Source: CAYLLN01 sp964384375 (GTDB lineage: Bacteria; Planctomycetota; Planctomycetia; Pirellulales; Pirellulaceae). From it: a stretch of DNA of 64,000 nt. Of the stretch, positions 42,721 to 51,738 are shown piece by piece. The notes beneath the pieces are model-generated. The model saw nothing but the letters and a program-made list of their open reading frames with translations, was not told where the DNA came from and made no database searches. A program made the translations under genes and the position numbers. Position 1 is the first letter of the stretch. The number at the start of each line of letters is the position of its first letter. The stretch lies in assembly GCA_964384375.1 (NCBI GenBank), contig CAYLLN010000007.1, positions 1-64,000 of the forward strand, in the 5' to 3' direction.

Positions 42721-42943
42721 GTGTCAGCGACGGACGGCTGGTGGCAGCCGTCAGGATGGAACCGGACACGTCACCGCGAACAAGGAGGATTGCCTATCGC
42801 AGACACCCGTCCACCTTGCGAGGTGGATGGTTAATCCTGACCGCGATTGGGTAGAGTCGTGGTTGGGATTCCCGCCCAATTTCCTTCCCGCCTGGATGAG
42901 GCCGCACGGATTTCCCGCTTCCGTGCGGCCTTCTCTTTTTCTT
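42721..42943 (+). ncRNA. Candidate structured RNA ending in an intrinsic terminator
   Basis: Read rightward, this segment has a hairpin GACGGCTG-gtgg-CAGCCGTC (42733-42752), a stem AGGATT/AATCCT (42786-42791 with 42833-42838) that encloses TCCACC-ttgcga-GGTGGA (42810-42827), and a final terminator hairpin with a U tract. The 5' end is not defined and could lie further left. No match to tmRNA, RNase P RNA or SRP RNA could be recognised by eye. The call rests on structure and on the terminator lacking any other rightward transcript. Confidence 0.3.
42900..42943 (+). terminator. Rho-independent terminator, rightward
   Basis: An 11-bp perfect stem, GGCCGCACGGA (42900-42910) and TCCGTGCGGCC (42920-42930), with a 9-base loop, is followed by ttctctttttctt. 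On the other strand the hairpin is not followed by a U tract, so it works rightward only. The genes on both sides run leftward. Confidence 0.75.
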
Positions 42944-42953
42944 GACTCACAAA

Positions 42954-45464
42954 CTATCGCGGCACCGGGACAGGCAGCGCCCGCCGCGGCGGGGCCGGCT
43001 TCGCTTCCCCCCAGTCGATCACGTTGCCATCTGAGCGGTCGAAGAGTCGCAGCAGATTCTCGGTCGTCACGCCCGGGCCAACCACTCGCACACTCCCGTC
43101 GGTCATGGCCGCGAGGAAGCCGTTAGGTCGCAATCCAAGCAGGCTCTTCGCCGGTTCTTTGGCGTCCGGCACAAACTCTTCAGGCTTGGTCCAGACGACG
43201 GCCGTTGTGTCGTTCGCTTCAACGAGGGCAATCGTGTTCGACGTGCCGTCGGTGACCGCGGCGAAGCTGGTCCCGTCGGCCGGTGAGCTTTGGAAGCCGC
43301 GGCCGGTCGGCTTGATGATTACACCGCGCGTGCCGCCAACGCCCATATAGACGGTCTTCCCCTCGCCCGCCTTGCTGCCGGGAGCGCGATAGACCTTGGG
43401 CATCTTGGCGATCAGCTTTTTGTTGTGCTCGCTATCCCACGGCTCATCGAGCTTGAACTGCTCATAAAGCTCTCGCTCTTCGATCCAGGGGAGGATATGT
43501 ACCCGCCACGACAAGAGCGGTTTGCCGGCTTCATCGGCGCTGTAGGCCGCCGGCATCCGATTGAACGTGTCGTGGAAGTTGTGGATCGCAATCATCTGCT
43601 GTTTCAGATTGTTCTGCGACTCCATCTGGGAGGCCGCGGCACGCCCCGCCTGAACGGCCGGCAAGAGGAGAGCAACGCCAACCGGTCCGACGGCGCCGAT
43701 GTTCGTCACGGGCAACGTCTGCTTTGTTTCGATCAAAATCCCTTCCGGAGAGCGACGAACCACGGTGATGCTTGGCCGTAAATGCTTGCCGATCGAGCGA
43801 GCCGTGGGGAGCATAGCGGGATCGAAGAGCGGCGGCCGCGGGGCGATTTCGGCCCCGTAGCCATAGCGGGGCCGATTCACTTCGCTTAGCAGCATCGGGG
43901 CGATCATCTGCACGCTGGCATACATCGACTCAAACATCGGCCTAGTGTCGTAGTAGGAGATCGCCAGAGGTGGTTTGGGGCCGGCAAGTGCTGCCGCGAC
44001 TTCGGGCACATCGGCGAGCGACTTCTCTCCCTTCTGGCGAGCGAGCACGGCTTTTACCGCTTGCGGATACAGGCCGACGATGAGTTGCTTGTCGGTCAGG
44101 CACCACGCAGGTGCAAACGGCATCGGCATCCCCGGCATCGAAATATGGAAGATCGACTGTCCGGAGAACGGCGTCTTCACGTATTGCATCTGGCCTGGTC
44201 CAACATTTTCGCCAAGCGACGACATGAGCGCGGTCTGCGCTGCGGAGACTTTGGCTCGGTCCCAGACTTCCACAGTAACCGCTGCGCTCATAATGCCGCC
44301 GTCGGCCGATGCCGCATGGAGCGACCAGTTATTGCCGAGGCCACCAATTGCTTCGCGGAGATTGACTCCCGTTCGCTCCTCGAAGCGGGCAAATTCCCGA
44401 TTGATTTCCTCGGCCGCCCGCGGATCGGCCTCTGCTGCCGCGGCCAGCACCACCTCGAGCAGCTTGCTTGCCTCCAGCGACATACCACTGGCAAGCAGCG
44501 CGTCGCTCGGAACGTGAGCCAAATCGCTGGCGACCACCCCTTCGCTCTCGATGAGCGAAAGCAATCCCCGCGGGGGCCCGTCGATGCCCAGAACCGTCTT
44601 GCTCACCATGCCGGTTTCGTCCATGCCGGTCACGGAGGTGAGCGTGGTGAGCTGGCGAAATCCGAGCGATGCGATGACCGATTCTCCTTCGGGGCCAGCG
44701 AGCGGCGCAAACGAGTCGATCAGCTTCTTCAGGTTGACGTACGACAGCGTACTGCGGCGGTCGATCCCCGACGATGATTGAAGCTTCGGGAGCCAGGCGG
44801 GAGCTTTCTGCCCCCGAATTCGCTCGCTCATGGCCGCCAGCGAACCTTCGCCGATGCCGATCATCAAATAGCCGTTGCCGGCGCCCCAACTCAGTTCGAC
44901 CGGAATATCGCGCGAGGGAGCGAGTTTGTGGAACTTCCGCGTGCCGATCGCGAACTCCTCCGGCTTTCGGTCGTCTTCGGTGAGGATTGTCGTCAGGGCC
45001 GAATCGAGCATCGCTGCCGAATCGCCCGCGTGAACGATCAGGCCGCCTTCGACGGCGAGCGATTGGCCGCGCGGTTCAAGCTTGGAAAGATAGATCGCTG
45101 CCGGACGGGTGATGAGTGAGCGGACCCAGACCGGGCCGGACTTTGCCAGAGCCGCCCCGCGCGGATCTTCGTCCCCTGGACGCGACGCCTGGTTCATCCA
45201 GTTGGCCAGCGACTTCTCTAATGCGGCAGCGAACTGCTGCACCTCAGGCTCGGCCAGCAACTGCTCGGTCTGGTTCGGGCTGTTCGCGTTGGGCGACGCC
45301 ATGCCGGCCCAGGTCGCGTAGAGGACGCAGTCATCCGGTGCGACATAGGCCATCACCGGGTTTTCCTTCTCCGGCGGCGTCCCCATCGGCAGCACGCCCG
45401 CGCCGCCAAAGAACATGAGCAGCACTGCGAACTCCGAAGAGCCAAACATCGACATCGCCTGCAT
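42954..45464 (-). CDS. DUF1559 domain fused to a large N-terminal domain, no prepilin signal
   Basis: An 836-residue protein. The N-terminal about 560 residues form an alpha/beta region with segments such as RLFPVTV-like strands, ISYYDTRPMFESMYASVQMI and GYLMIGIGEGSLAAM, reminiscent of the DUF3352-type domain of planctomycetes. From about 598 the DUF1559 pattern begins: ALLLPAVQAGRAAASQMESQ, NLKQQMIAIHNFHDTFNRMP, and near the end MTDGSVRVVGPGV. In normal DUF1559 proteins this part follows a prepilin helix; here the helix is absent and the DUF1559 part is internal. The start is hydrophobic (MQAMSMFGSSEFAVLLMFFG) and may be a signal peptide. Function unknown. Confidence 0.85.
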   Translation of the reverse strand: MQAMSMFGSSEFAVLLMFFGGAGVLPMGTPPEKENPVMAYVAPDDCVLYATWAGMASPNANSPNQTEQLLAEPEVQQFAAALEKSLANWMNQASRPGDEDPRGAALAKSGPVWVRSLITRPAAIYLSKLEPRGQSLAVEGGLIVHAGDSAAMLDSALTTILTEDDRKPEEFAIGTRKFHKLAPSRDIPVELSWGAGNGYLMIGIGEGSLAAMSERIRGQKAPAWLPKLQSSSGIDRRSTLSYVNLKKLIDSFAPLAGPEGESVIASLGFRQLTTLTSVTGMDETGMVSKTVLGIDGPPRGLLSLIESEGVVASDLAHVPSDALLASGMSLEASKLLEVVLAAAAEADPRAAEEINREFARFEERTGVNLREAIGGLGNNWSLHAASADGGIMSAAVTVEVWDRAKVSAAQTALMSSLGENVGPGQMQYVKTPFSGQSIFHISMPGMPMPFAPAWCLTDKQLIVGLYPQAVKAVLARQKGEKSLADVPEVAAALAGPKPPLAISYYDTRPMFESMYASVQMIAPMLLSEVNRPRYGYGAEIAPRPPLFDPAMLPTARSIGKHLRPSITVVRRSPEGILIETKQTLPVTNIGAVGPVGVALLLPAVQAGRAAASQMESQNNLKQQMIAIHNFHDTFNRMPAAYSADEAGKPLLSWRVHILPWIEERELYEQFKLDEPWDSEHNKKLIAKMPKVYRAPGSKAGEGKTVYMGVGGTRGVIIKPTGRGFQSSPADGTSFAAVTDGTSNTIALVEANDTTAVVWTKPEEFVPDAKEPAKSLLGLRPNGFLAAMTDGSVRVVGPGVTTENLLRLFDRSDGNVIDWGEAKPAPPRRALPVPVPR

Positions 45465-45611
45465 GACAAGTCCCTCGCTGATTTGTGGAAGCCACCGAAC
45501 GAGCGCGAGTGCGCAAATGGACTTCCGTGACCGCGAGTCTAGCCCATCAGGTCGCGCATTTCATCAAGCTGCCGAACGACGTTTGTAACATCCGGCCGGA
45601 ACTGAAGGGGG

Positions 45612-46829
45612 TTATCGGCAGCGGACCAGCGACATGAGAGCGAACGCCGTGCCGTACTGCTGGTGGTAGTTGTAGAGCGGATAGTCCCACCAAGAGCCGT
45701 CTTTCTCCTGCAAGGCAACAAGCCGGTGGGCGAGCTGCTGGTACATAGCCGGCCGGTCGCTCTCGGGCAGCTCCTCCGTCACTAGGGCCGCGTAGTAGTG
45801 GCCGTAATAGAAAAAGTAGCCGGCCACCGCATACCACGACTCGTGCGGGATCGGGCGTTTGCGGCCGATGTCGAGCCACAAGTTGCGGGCATAGAGCCGA
45901 TTGAGCCATGCGGCGATGCGGGCGTCGGTGATCTTCTCGTCGCCGTACATCCGGAGGCACAGGTTGCAGACCTGCGAACGGCCGAGGCTGCCGCCGGGCA
46001 TGTTGACCGGATGCTGCGGCGTGTACTTGAGATACTCGCCATAGACGAAGCTGCCGTCGGGTTTTTGCTGGCGGCGGATCGCGGCCAGTCCCCGGTCGAT
46101 GAGCTTCTGCGGCACTTCAGCGCCGATTGCCTTAGCTTCATGAAACGCGATCAGCACGGTCGCGGTGGTGAAGCTGTTGGGATCACCAGCCGGCTTTTGC
46201 GTGTGTGCGGAAAAGTCGTAGTAACCCCAGCCGCCGTTGACCACTTCGTAGCGGTTGAGGAGGTCGATTTGCTGAGCGATCTGCTTCATCAGTTCCGCCT
46301 GCTTGCTCGAATCGCCGGAGCGGAGCTTGTGCAGGCGGACCAGAGCCTGAATCGCGTAGGCGTGCCCCCAGACGTTGTAGATCGCGGCTGGCTCGGCACG
46401 CCGCAGCTTGGGCAGGTTCGCCAGCAGCCACGTTTCGCCCCGGTCGATCGCGGCGGTCGCCTCTGGGCGCGGATCGGCGACTTCGATCATTGCGGAGACG
46501 CAGAGCGCCGTTACCGCCGAGCGAAACGCGTGGTGCGCGCCGGGGACGGGAGCGTAGATGTTGAGCTCTTTCGTCCGCTCGGCTGTCCCCCACGAGCCGT
46601 CCTTGTTTTGATCGGCGAGAAGAAAATCGACGCCGCGGCGAATCGAGTCGTCGAGCGTCCCCCGTGTCGTTGGCTCGACCGGATCAGGCTTGGGGCCAAC
46701 CGTGTCGAGCGGCGCTTCTTCGGCCCTGGTCCCTGACGAACAGATCAGTACCAGAGCGACGAGGCAGGTAAGAACGAATAGAGCGGGGCGAAGGCCCAAC
46801 ACGCACAGCGGGAACAGCCAGTGACGCAT
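45612..46829 (-). CDS. Second secreted terpene-cyclase-fold repeat protein
   Basis: A 405-residue exported protein. After a hydrophobic leader (about 1-36) come prenyltransferase/squalene-oxidase-type repeats: RGVDFLLADQNKDGSWGTAE, RYEVVNGGWGYYDFSAHT, IRRQQKPDGSFVYGEY, LVALQEKDGSWWDYP. No DxDD cyclase motif is visible. It is shorter than the protein at 14439-16031 and lacks its HEAT-like tail, but the repeats are alike. It stands on its own between a DUF1559 fusion and a small membrane protein. Planctomycete secreted members of this fold have no proven role. Confidence 0.85.
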   Translation of the reverse strand: MRHWLFPLCVLGLRPALFVLTCLVALVLICSSGTRAEEAPLDTVGPKPDPVEPTTRGTLDDSIRRGVDFLLADQNKDGSWGTAERTKELNIYAPVPGAHHAFRSAVTALCVSAMIEVADPRPEATAAIDRGETWLLANLPKLRRAEPAAIYNVWGHAYAIQALVRLHKLRSGDSSKQAELMKQIAQQIDLLNRYEVVNGGWGYYDFSAHTQKPAGDPNSFTTATVLIAFHEAKAIGAEVPQKLIDRGLAAIRRQQKPDGSFVYGEYLKYTPQHPVNMPGGSLGRSQVCNLCLRMYGDEKITDARIAAWLNRLYARNLWLDIGRKRPIPHESWYAVAGYFFYYGHYYAALVTEELPESDRPAMYQQLAHRLVALQEKDGSWWDYPLYNYHQQYGTAFALMSLVRCR

Positions 46830-46907
46830 ACTCGCACCTCAACCTACGAGTTTACGCTACGGAAGCCCTCAAGGTGTTGAAAATCGGTCAGGCCCTTAAA
46901 ACCGCGC

Positions 46908-47102
46908 CTACCAAATCCACGAGAGGGACGCGGTAAACACGGCCAGCAGCAGGCCAATGGAAATGATGAAGATGAGCACTCCGACGACGTGCTTCCAGGC
47001 GTCGGAATCCTCGGCTTTGAGCTCTTTGCGCATATCGGGCGTCATGTGCACCCAGATGTCGTGTTCGCCGTGTTCGGCGTCGTGCGATTCGGTCGCTGCC
47101 AC
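46908..47102 (-). CDS. Small single-pass membrane protein
   Basis: A 64-residue protein: a soluble His/Asp/Glu-rich N-terminus (ATESHDAEHGEHDIWVHMTP) followed by one transmembrane helix near the C-terminus (VVGVLIFIISIGLLLAVFTA). The GTG at 47102 is chosen because GGAG lies seven bases upstream; a TTG at 47108 is closer to the ribosome site than is usual. Function unknown; it is small enough to be a regulatory or accessory membrane peptide. Confidence 0.6.
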   Translation of the reverse strand: MAATESHDAEHGEHDIWVHMTPDMRKELKAEDSDAWKHVVGVLIFIISIGLLLAVFTASLSWIW

Positions 47103-47170
47103 AGTCAATCTCCGCGGTTAATGCATCCCTTGTAGTCGGAGAGTTCCGGCCGGGCAAGCGGCCATCTTGG

Positions 47171-47920
47171 CTACAGCAGGCTTTCCAGCAGCAGCCGCAG
47201 TTTTCGCAGCTCGCCGACGTGATCGACTTCCGGCATCTCGCGGATGTTGACCGACAGGGCCCGGTTGTACTTCAGCTTTTGCAATTGCGTGATGAGCCGG
47301 CCGTATTCGATCTCCCCCTGGCCGACGCGCACCTGGAAGGCCTTCTTGCTCGTATCGCGAAGTTGCAGGTGATAGACGTACTTCATCAGCTTGTCGATGC
47401 TGCGTCCCTGGTACATGCCGCAGATGTAGGCACTCGGATCGAGTGAGAGGCCCAGCCCCTTCACGTTGTCGCACATCACCATCACCGTATCGGGGTCTTC
47501 CGAGAGGCGGCCGACCTGGCTCTTCAGGCCGACGCGCACGCCGTGCAGCGTGGCGATATCGACGAGCTTTCGCAGGTGCTCTACCTCTTCGTTAAACGGC
47601 GTCCCCTGCTCGGCGGACGGGACGCTGAGCGTGACGATCTTGGCCAGGCGGGCCATCTTGCAGATGGCGGTGAACTGCTCGTAGTGAGCCTCTTTCTCGG
47701 CCGTGATCTTCAGGTCGAGCGCGACGACGTCCAGTCGCCGGGAGTTGCGGCACATGGCGGCAGCTTTCTCCGGGTCGGCGGCGACCTGCGATGGCTTGAG
47801 CTGATCGGCGTCTTCAAACAGGGCGAGTTCGACGCTCGTGTATTCCAGATCGGCCAGACGTTCCAAAGCGGCCGGCAGCGACAAATCCAAGAAACATTCC
47901 GTGGTGGCACAAACAATCAC
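47171..47920 (-). CDS. Sugar phosphate isomerase/epimerase-like TIM-barrel protein
   Basis: A 249-residue TIM-barrel protein of the xylose isomerase/AP endonuclease 2 superfamily: ALERLADLEYTSVELALFED, EHLRKLVDIATLHGVRVGLK, LGLSLDPSAYICGMYQGRSI and VYHLQLRDTSKKAFQVRVGQG-like end segments. Such proteins isomerise or epimerise sugars, or act on inositol. The GTG at 47920 is chosen because AAAGGAG lies eight bases before it. It lies 210 bases downstream of the S41 protease start region on the same strand with no clear promoter. The exact substrate is unknown. Confidence 0.83.
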   Translation of the reverse strand: MIVCATTECFLDLSLPAALERLADLEYTSVELALFEDADQLKPSQVAADPEKAAAMCRNSRRLDVVALDLKITAEKEAHYEQFTAICKMARLAKIVTLSVPSAEQGTPFNEEVEHLRKLVDIATLHGVRVGLKSQVGRLSEDPDTVMVMCDNVKGLGLSLDPSAYICGMYQGRSIDKLMKYVYHLQLRDTSKKAFQVRVGQGEIEYGRLITQLQKLKYNRALSVNIREMPEVDHVGELRKLRLLLESLL

Positions 47921-48130
47921 AGGGCACACTCCTTTGCAAACCAGCCGTCCCTGACGGCGCGGGCCCAGGCCCGGAGATGGCAAATACGGCAAAGAATCCG
48001 GCAGTTTGGGCAAGCCGCGCAAACCTGCCGGCCCATACCCAACCAAACTGCGAGTGTACTGTCCGCCCCCAGATTGTGGAACAGCACCGGCCATGATCGG
48101 ACTGGTGCGAGCCGGATGCCGGGCGGCGAG

Positions 48131-49813
48131 CTATGGCCTTTGCCGGGCGGCGAGCTGATCGCGAACGACCTGCACGCCGGCATTCAGGATCGCGTCGTCC
48201 TGCAGGGCGAGGCTCAGCGTGCCGTCGGCTGGCTTGGCAGCGGCCTGTACCTGAATGTGCGGTGTCACCCCTTCGCCGCTGATTGCCTTGCCGCTGGGGG
48301 TGTACCACTTGGCGGTGGTCAAACGAATGCCAACATTCGCCGCAGCCAGCGGGAAGATCCCCTGCACCGAGCCTTTGCCATAGCTCGTCACGCCGACAAC
48401 CGTACCGCGCTGGTGGTCGCGAATCGCTCCGGCAAAAATCTCGCTCGCGCTGGCCGAGTCGTGGTCGATCAGCACAACCAGCGGCACTCGCCACGTGCCA
48501 GCAACCTGACCACGGTGATCAAAGTCCTCGCGTGGACTGCGGCCACGCGTGGCGACGATCAGGCCGTCCATCACGAACTTATCCGCTACATCGACTGACG
48601 CTTTCAGCAGGCCCCCCGGATTGCCGCGGAGGTCGATGATCAAATGGCGGAGTCCTTGCCCGTGCAGCTTCCACAGGGCCGCATCGACATCGCGGCTCGT
48701 AGTCTTCTGAAAGCTGCAGAGCTTGAAATACCCGATACCGGTGGCCGGTTCGAGAATTTTCACGTCGGTGACGCTGGGAACCTCGACGCGCCGCCGCGTG
48801 AGCCGCAGCCGCCGCGATTGGCCATCGACACCGAGGACCGTGACCTCGACTTGGCTCCCTTCGGTGCCCCGGAGCAGGTCGGCCAGCGTATCGGGCGATG
48901 TATTGGTGATCGACTTTTGATCGACGGCGGTGATCCGCTCGCCGCGCTCGATGCCGCCCAAGTGAGCTGGTCCGCCCTCAATGAGGCTGACGATCAAGAG
49001 GCCCGTGGCTTCGGTCTTCAGTTCGATCCCCAGGCCGACAAAGTTCCCCTCAATCTGCGAGAAGACCTCATCCATCTGGCTGCCGGTGAGGAAGCCCGAA
49101 TATTCGTCGAGCGCGGCGGCTGCACCGCTGGTGAACTCCATCACGACGACCTGCTGCGGCAGGCCGTAGCGCTGCTTGAGCGTGCTGCCGACCGACTGCA
49201 CGTGGGCCAGGGTCTGTGAGCGATCGGCAACCGTGCGCGATTCAACCAGCCGCCGCATTTCGTCCCGCAGGGCGACGATTTGTTCGCTGGAAAGCTGCGG
49301 CAGGTTGCGGGCCACGAAGAGCGGCTCAGCCAGGGCAACTTCCAGGTTCACGAGGCCGCTCTTGAGCAACTCCTGCCAGCGCGGCTGGTGGACGTAGTTC
49401 GACTGAATTTTGACAAGCACTTCGTCATAGATCGCCAAAGTGTCTCGCTCGCTTAGCGAGTCGAGCGCGGCGGTGTAGCTTGCGTCGCCGTAGCGGCGCG
49501 CGATGTCGAAGTGTGCCCGCGTAAGCGTGATGCGCTGGCGAAGCTGCGGGCGATCAGGATGCAAGCGAAGTTGCTCTTCGTAGTACGAGAGCGCCTCGGC
49601 CCACTTCCGCTCGCTTTCGAGCCGAGTGCCGGCTTCGAGGACCGTCGCCAAATCGTCGGTCGCAGGGACCGGATCGGCGAGTGTCACGACCTGAGCAGCG
49701 GCGGGCAGCGACAGTGCGAGAGCCCCGATCAGCACGATCAAGGTCGGCACAATCGAAGTCAGCACTCGTGCGGCAAGGCGGGTCCAAAACTCGCGACACC
49801 TGCGATCCGTCAT
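48131..49813 (-). CDS. S41 family C-terminal processing protease
   Basis: A 560-residue envelope protease. After a hydrophobic leader (about 15-42) and helical region comes a PDZ domain (about 205-290: FVGLGIELKTEATGLLIVSL, GIERGERITAVD). The peptidase domain carries DHDSASASEIFAGAI with the nucleophilic Ser and SYGKGSVQ with the general-base Lys, the S41 Ser-Lys dyad. This family (Prc/CtpA) trims C-termini of exported proteins and degrades some cell-wall enzymes. The ATG at 49813 gives a typical leader. The next 626 bases upstream contain no gene. Confidence 0.92.
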   Translation of the reverse strand: MTDRRCREFWTRLAARVLTSIVPTLIVLIGALALSLPAAAQVVTLADPVPATDDLATVLEAGTRLESERKWAEALSYYEEQLRLHPDRPQLRQRITLTRAHFDIARRYGDASYTAALDSLSERDTLAIYDEVLVKIQSNYVHQPRWQELLKSGLVNLEVALAEPLFVARNLPQLSSEQIVALRDEMRRLVESRTVADRSQTLAHVQSVGSTLKQRYGLPQQVVVMEFTSGAAAALDEYSGFLTGSQMDEVFSQIEGNFVGLGIELKTEATGLLIVSLIEGGPAHLGGIERGERITAVDQKSITNTSPDTLADLLRGTEGSQVEVTVLGVDGQSRRLRLTRRRVEVPSVTDVKILEPATGIGYFKLCSFQKTTSRDVDAALWKLHGQGLRHLIIDLRGNPGGLLKASVDVADKFVMDGLIVATRGRSPREDFDHRGQVAGTWRVPLVVLIDHDSASASEIFAGAIRDHQRGTVVGVTSYGKGSVQGIFPLAAANVGIRLTTAKWYTPSGKAISGEGVTPHIQVQAAAKPADGTLSLALQDDAILNAGVQVVRDQLAARQRP

Positions 49814-50439
49814 ACAGCGTTCTCGCCAGCGTAGCGACGCTTGCTGCCCGTGCGCACGGCCCGCGGGCAATCGGTCGATTGCCGCGGCGAGTGCTAGCGA
49901 GAGGCGGCCAGCGTCGGGTCAGGATGGGTTTACAATCGGGGCGAAAGATGCTGGCACCCATGCCAACTGCCGGGTCCTACCCGACGGTCTTCCTGACACT
50001 TTGTCCCATTTGGCCCACTGAAACCGGCTGCTCGCTCGCCGCGTCAAAACGGGCGATCGACCAGCATCAGCTGCAATGGATCAAGGGGGACCTACCTTCC
50101 GCCAGAGTGAATATAAGACACGAACTGCCCGACGTCAAAAAAAGCGGCGTAACTGATTTGCCGGCCATTCCTTATAATCCGTTGGCCGACGTGCGACCGG
50201 GCGGATTGTAGTGATTGTTCGGCGTCGCTAAAGGAAGCGACCATGCCGCAACAGCGTCCGTGCCAAGAGTGCCGGCGGTGAACCTGCCGGCGGGGCGTCG
50301 TGCCGAATACTACGGGTGACCACCTCGAGAGGCAACCTGTCGGGCTCGATTCAGCCAAAGTGTCGTCGAGCGTTTGCCCCATGCCAGCATGCGACATTGA
50401 CCCCTCCGGCACGTTCTCGGATACTCCTGTGGGAGCCTT
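49814..50439. other. 626-base gene-free region between S41 protease and proA
   Basis: No convincing reading frame. A hairpin GCCGGC-N9-GCCGGC lies at 50271-50291. TATAAT at 50173-50178 has no good -35 partner. Upstream of the proA ATG at 50440 there is GGGAG at 50431-50435. The region probably holds promoters for the two divergent genes, but none could be fixed by eye. Confidence 0.6.
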
Positions 50440-51714
50440 ATGTCCGCCCTCGTAACTGCCAATCTCGCCGACTATTGCCGCCAGAGCGCCGAGCGCGCGA
50501 AGCGTGCGTCGGCCGACCTGGCACAGGTCAGCGGTGCGGCAAAGAACGCCTGGCTCCGCGACTCGGCAGCGGAACTTCGCAAGCAGGGGGAAGCGATTCT
50601 CGCGGCGAACGCGAAAGACATTGCCGCGGCCCCCGGTTTTGGCCTGTCCGACGCGGCGATCGACCGGCTGCGACTCAATCCCACGCGGATCGACGAGATC
50701 GCACGCGGCCTGGAGGAGGTCGCGGCACTTCCCGATCCGGTTGGCGAGGTGATCGAGTCGTCGATTCGCCCGAATGGCCTGCAAATTCTGAAGACGCGCG
50801 TCCCCTTGGGCGTCGTCTTTTTCATCTACGAATCGCGGCCGAATGTCACGGCTGATGCCGCCGCAATCTGCCTAAAAAGCGGCAACGCAGTAGTCCTCCG
50901 CGGTGGCAAGGAAGCGGCTCATTCCAGCGGCGCGATCGTGGCGATCCTACGTGCGGTGGCCGAGAAACACGGCTTGCCCTCCGAAGCGCTGCAGCTTGTT
51001 GAAACGACCGATCGGGCTGCGGTCGGACACTTTCTGAGCCTGCCACAATACATCGACGTCGCCATTCCCCGCGGCGGGGAGAGCCTGATTCGCCGCGTCG
51101 CCGCCGAAGCGAAGATGCCGGTGATCAAGCACTTCACCGGCAACTGCCACGTCTATGTCGATGCGTCGGCCGACCTGGCGATGGCCGAGCGGATTGTCGT
51201 CAACGCGAAGTGTCAGCGCCAGGGGGTTTGCAACGCCTGCGAGTCGCTGCTCGTTCACACTTCCATCGCCGAGCCGTTCCTGAAATCCGCCGCTGCCGCG
51301 TTCACCAGTCGCGGCATTGAGATTCGGGGCTGCGAGCGAACGTGCCGTCTCGTTCCCTCCGCGAAACAGGCGACTGAAGAAGATCATGCCGCCGAGTTTC
51401 TCGGGCCGATCATCTCCGTGAAGGTCGTCAGCTCGCTCGGCGAGGCGATCGAACATATCAACCGCTATGGCTCGCAGCACACCGACGCGATCGTGACGCG
51501 CGACCTGGCGGCGGCTCGCACGTTCACCGCCCGCGTTGATAGTTCCGCTGTCATGGTCAACGCCAGTACGCGGTTCAACGACGGCTACGAGTTCGGCCTG
51601 GGAGCGGAAATCGGCATCAGCACCGACAAATTCCACGCTCGCGGTCCATGCGGACTCAAGGAATTGACGACGTACAAGTATGTGGTTTTCGGAGACGGGC
51701 AGATTCGCGAATAG
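50440..51714 (+). CDS. proA: Gamma-glutamyl phosphate reductase
   Basis: A 424-residue cytoplasmic enzyme of proline synthesis: it reduces L-glutamyl 5-phosphate with NADPH to glutamate 5-semialdehyde. The start is MSALVTANLADYCRQSAERA. Family landmarks are FIYESRPNVTADAAAICLKS, LRGGKEAAHS, PRGGESLIRRV and the catalytic Cys within QGVCNACES. The C-terminus is complete (LTTYKYVVFGDGQIRE). GGGAG precedes the ATG by four bases. proB is not in the window. It is followed after 24 bases by fliM on the same strand, an unusual pairing. Confidence 0.95.
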   Translation: MSALVTANLADYCRQSAERAKRASADLAQVSGAAKNAWLRDSAAELRKQGEAILAANAKDIAAAPGFGLSDAAIDRLRLNPTRIDEIARGLEEVAALPDPVGEVIESSIRPNGLQILKTRVPLGVVFFIYESRPNVTADAAAICLKSGNAVVLRGGKEAAHSSGAIVAILRAVAEKHGLPSEALQLVETTDRAAVGHFLSLPQYIDVAIPRGGESLIRRVAAEAKMPVIKHFTGNCHVYVDASADLAMAERIVVNAKCQRQGVCNACESLLVHTSIAEPFLKSAAAAFTSRGIEIRGCERTCRLVPSAKQATEEDHAAEFLGPIISVKVVSSLGEAIEHINRYGSQHTDAIVTRDLAAARTFTARVDSSAVMVNASTRFNDGYEFGLGAEIGISTDKFHARGPCGLKELTTYKYVVFGDGQIRE

Positions 51715-51738
51715 CCAGCCGATTGCAAGGAAGCATCC

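Larger units (their letters stand above)
42173..42953. other. 781-base intergenic region without a convincing protein gene
   Basis: No reading frame here looks like a protein: candidates are short, Cys/Arg-rich and lack Shine-Dalgarno sites. From 42721 the + strand is rich in short self-complementary segments and ends in a strong intrinsic terminator. The left part holds the upstream region of the ABC operon. A possible structured RNA is listed separately. Confidence 0.6.

Noticed and set aside
42280..42769. Short reading frames in the 42173-42953 gap (42280-42543 +, 42416-42769 -)
   Set aside because: Cys/Arg-rich composition, no Shine-Dalgarno, and no recognisable motif; a structured RNA explains the terminator better.
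42721..42943. Identity of the structured region as tmRNA, RNase P RNA or SRP RNA
   Set aside because: The tmRNA tRNA-like ends, the RNase P GAGGAAAGTCC motif and the SRP GGAA tetraloop/GCAGC block could not be found.
50173..50178. TATAAT as a promoter for proA
   Set aside because: No acceptable -35 box at 16-18 bases; kept only as a note in the intergenic entry.
49681..50211. 176-residue + strand reading frame overlapping the S41 protease start
   Set aside because: Half of it is antisense to the protease leader and the rest has no motif or ribosome site.
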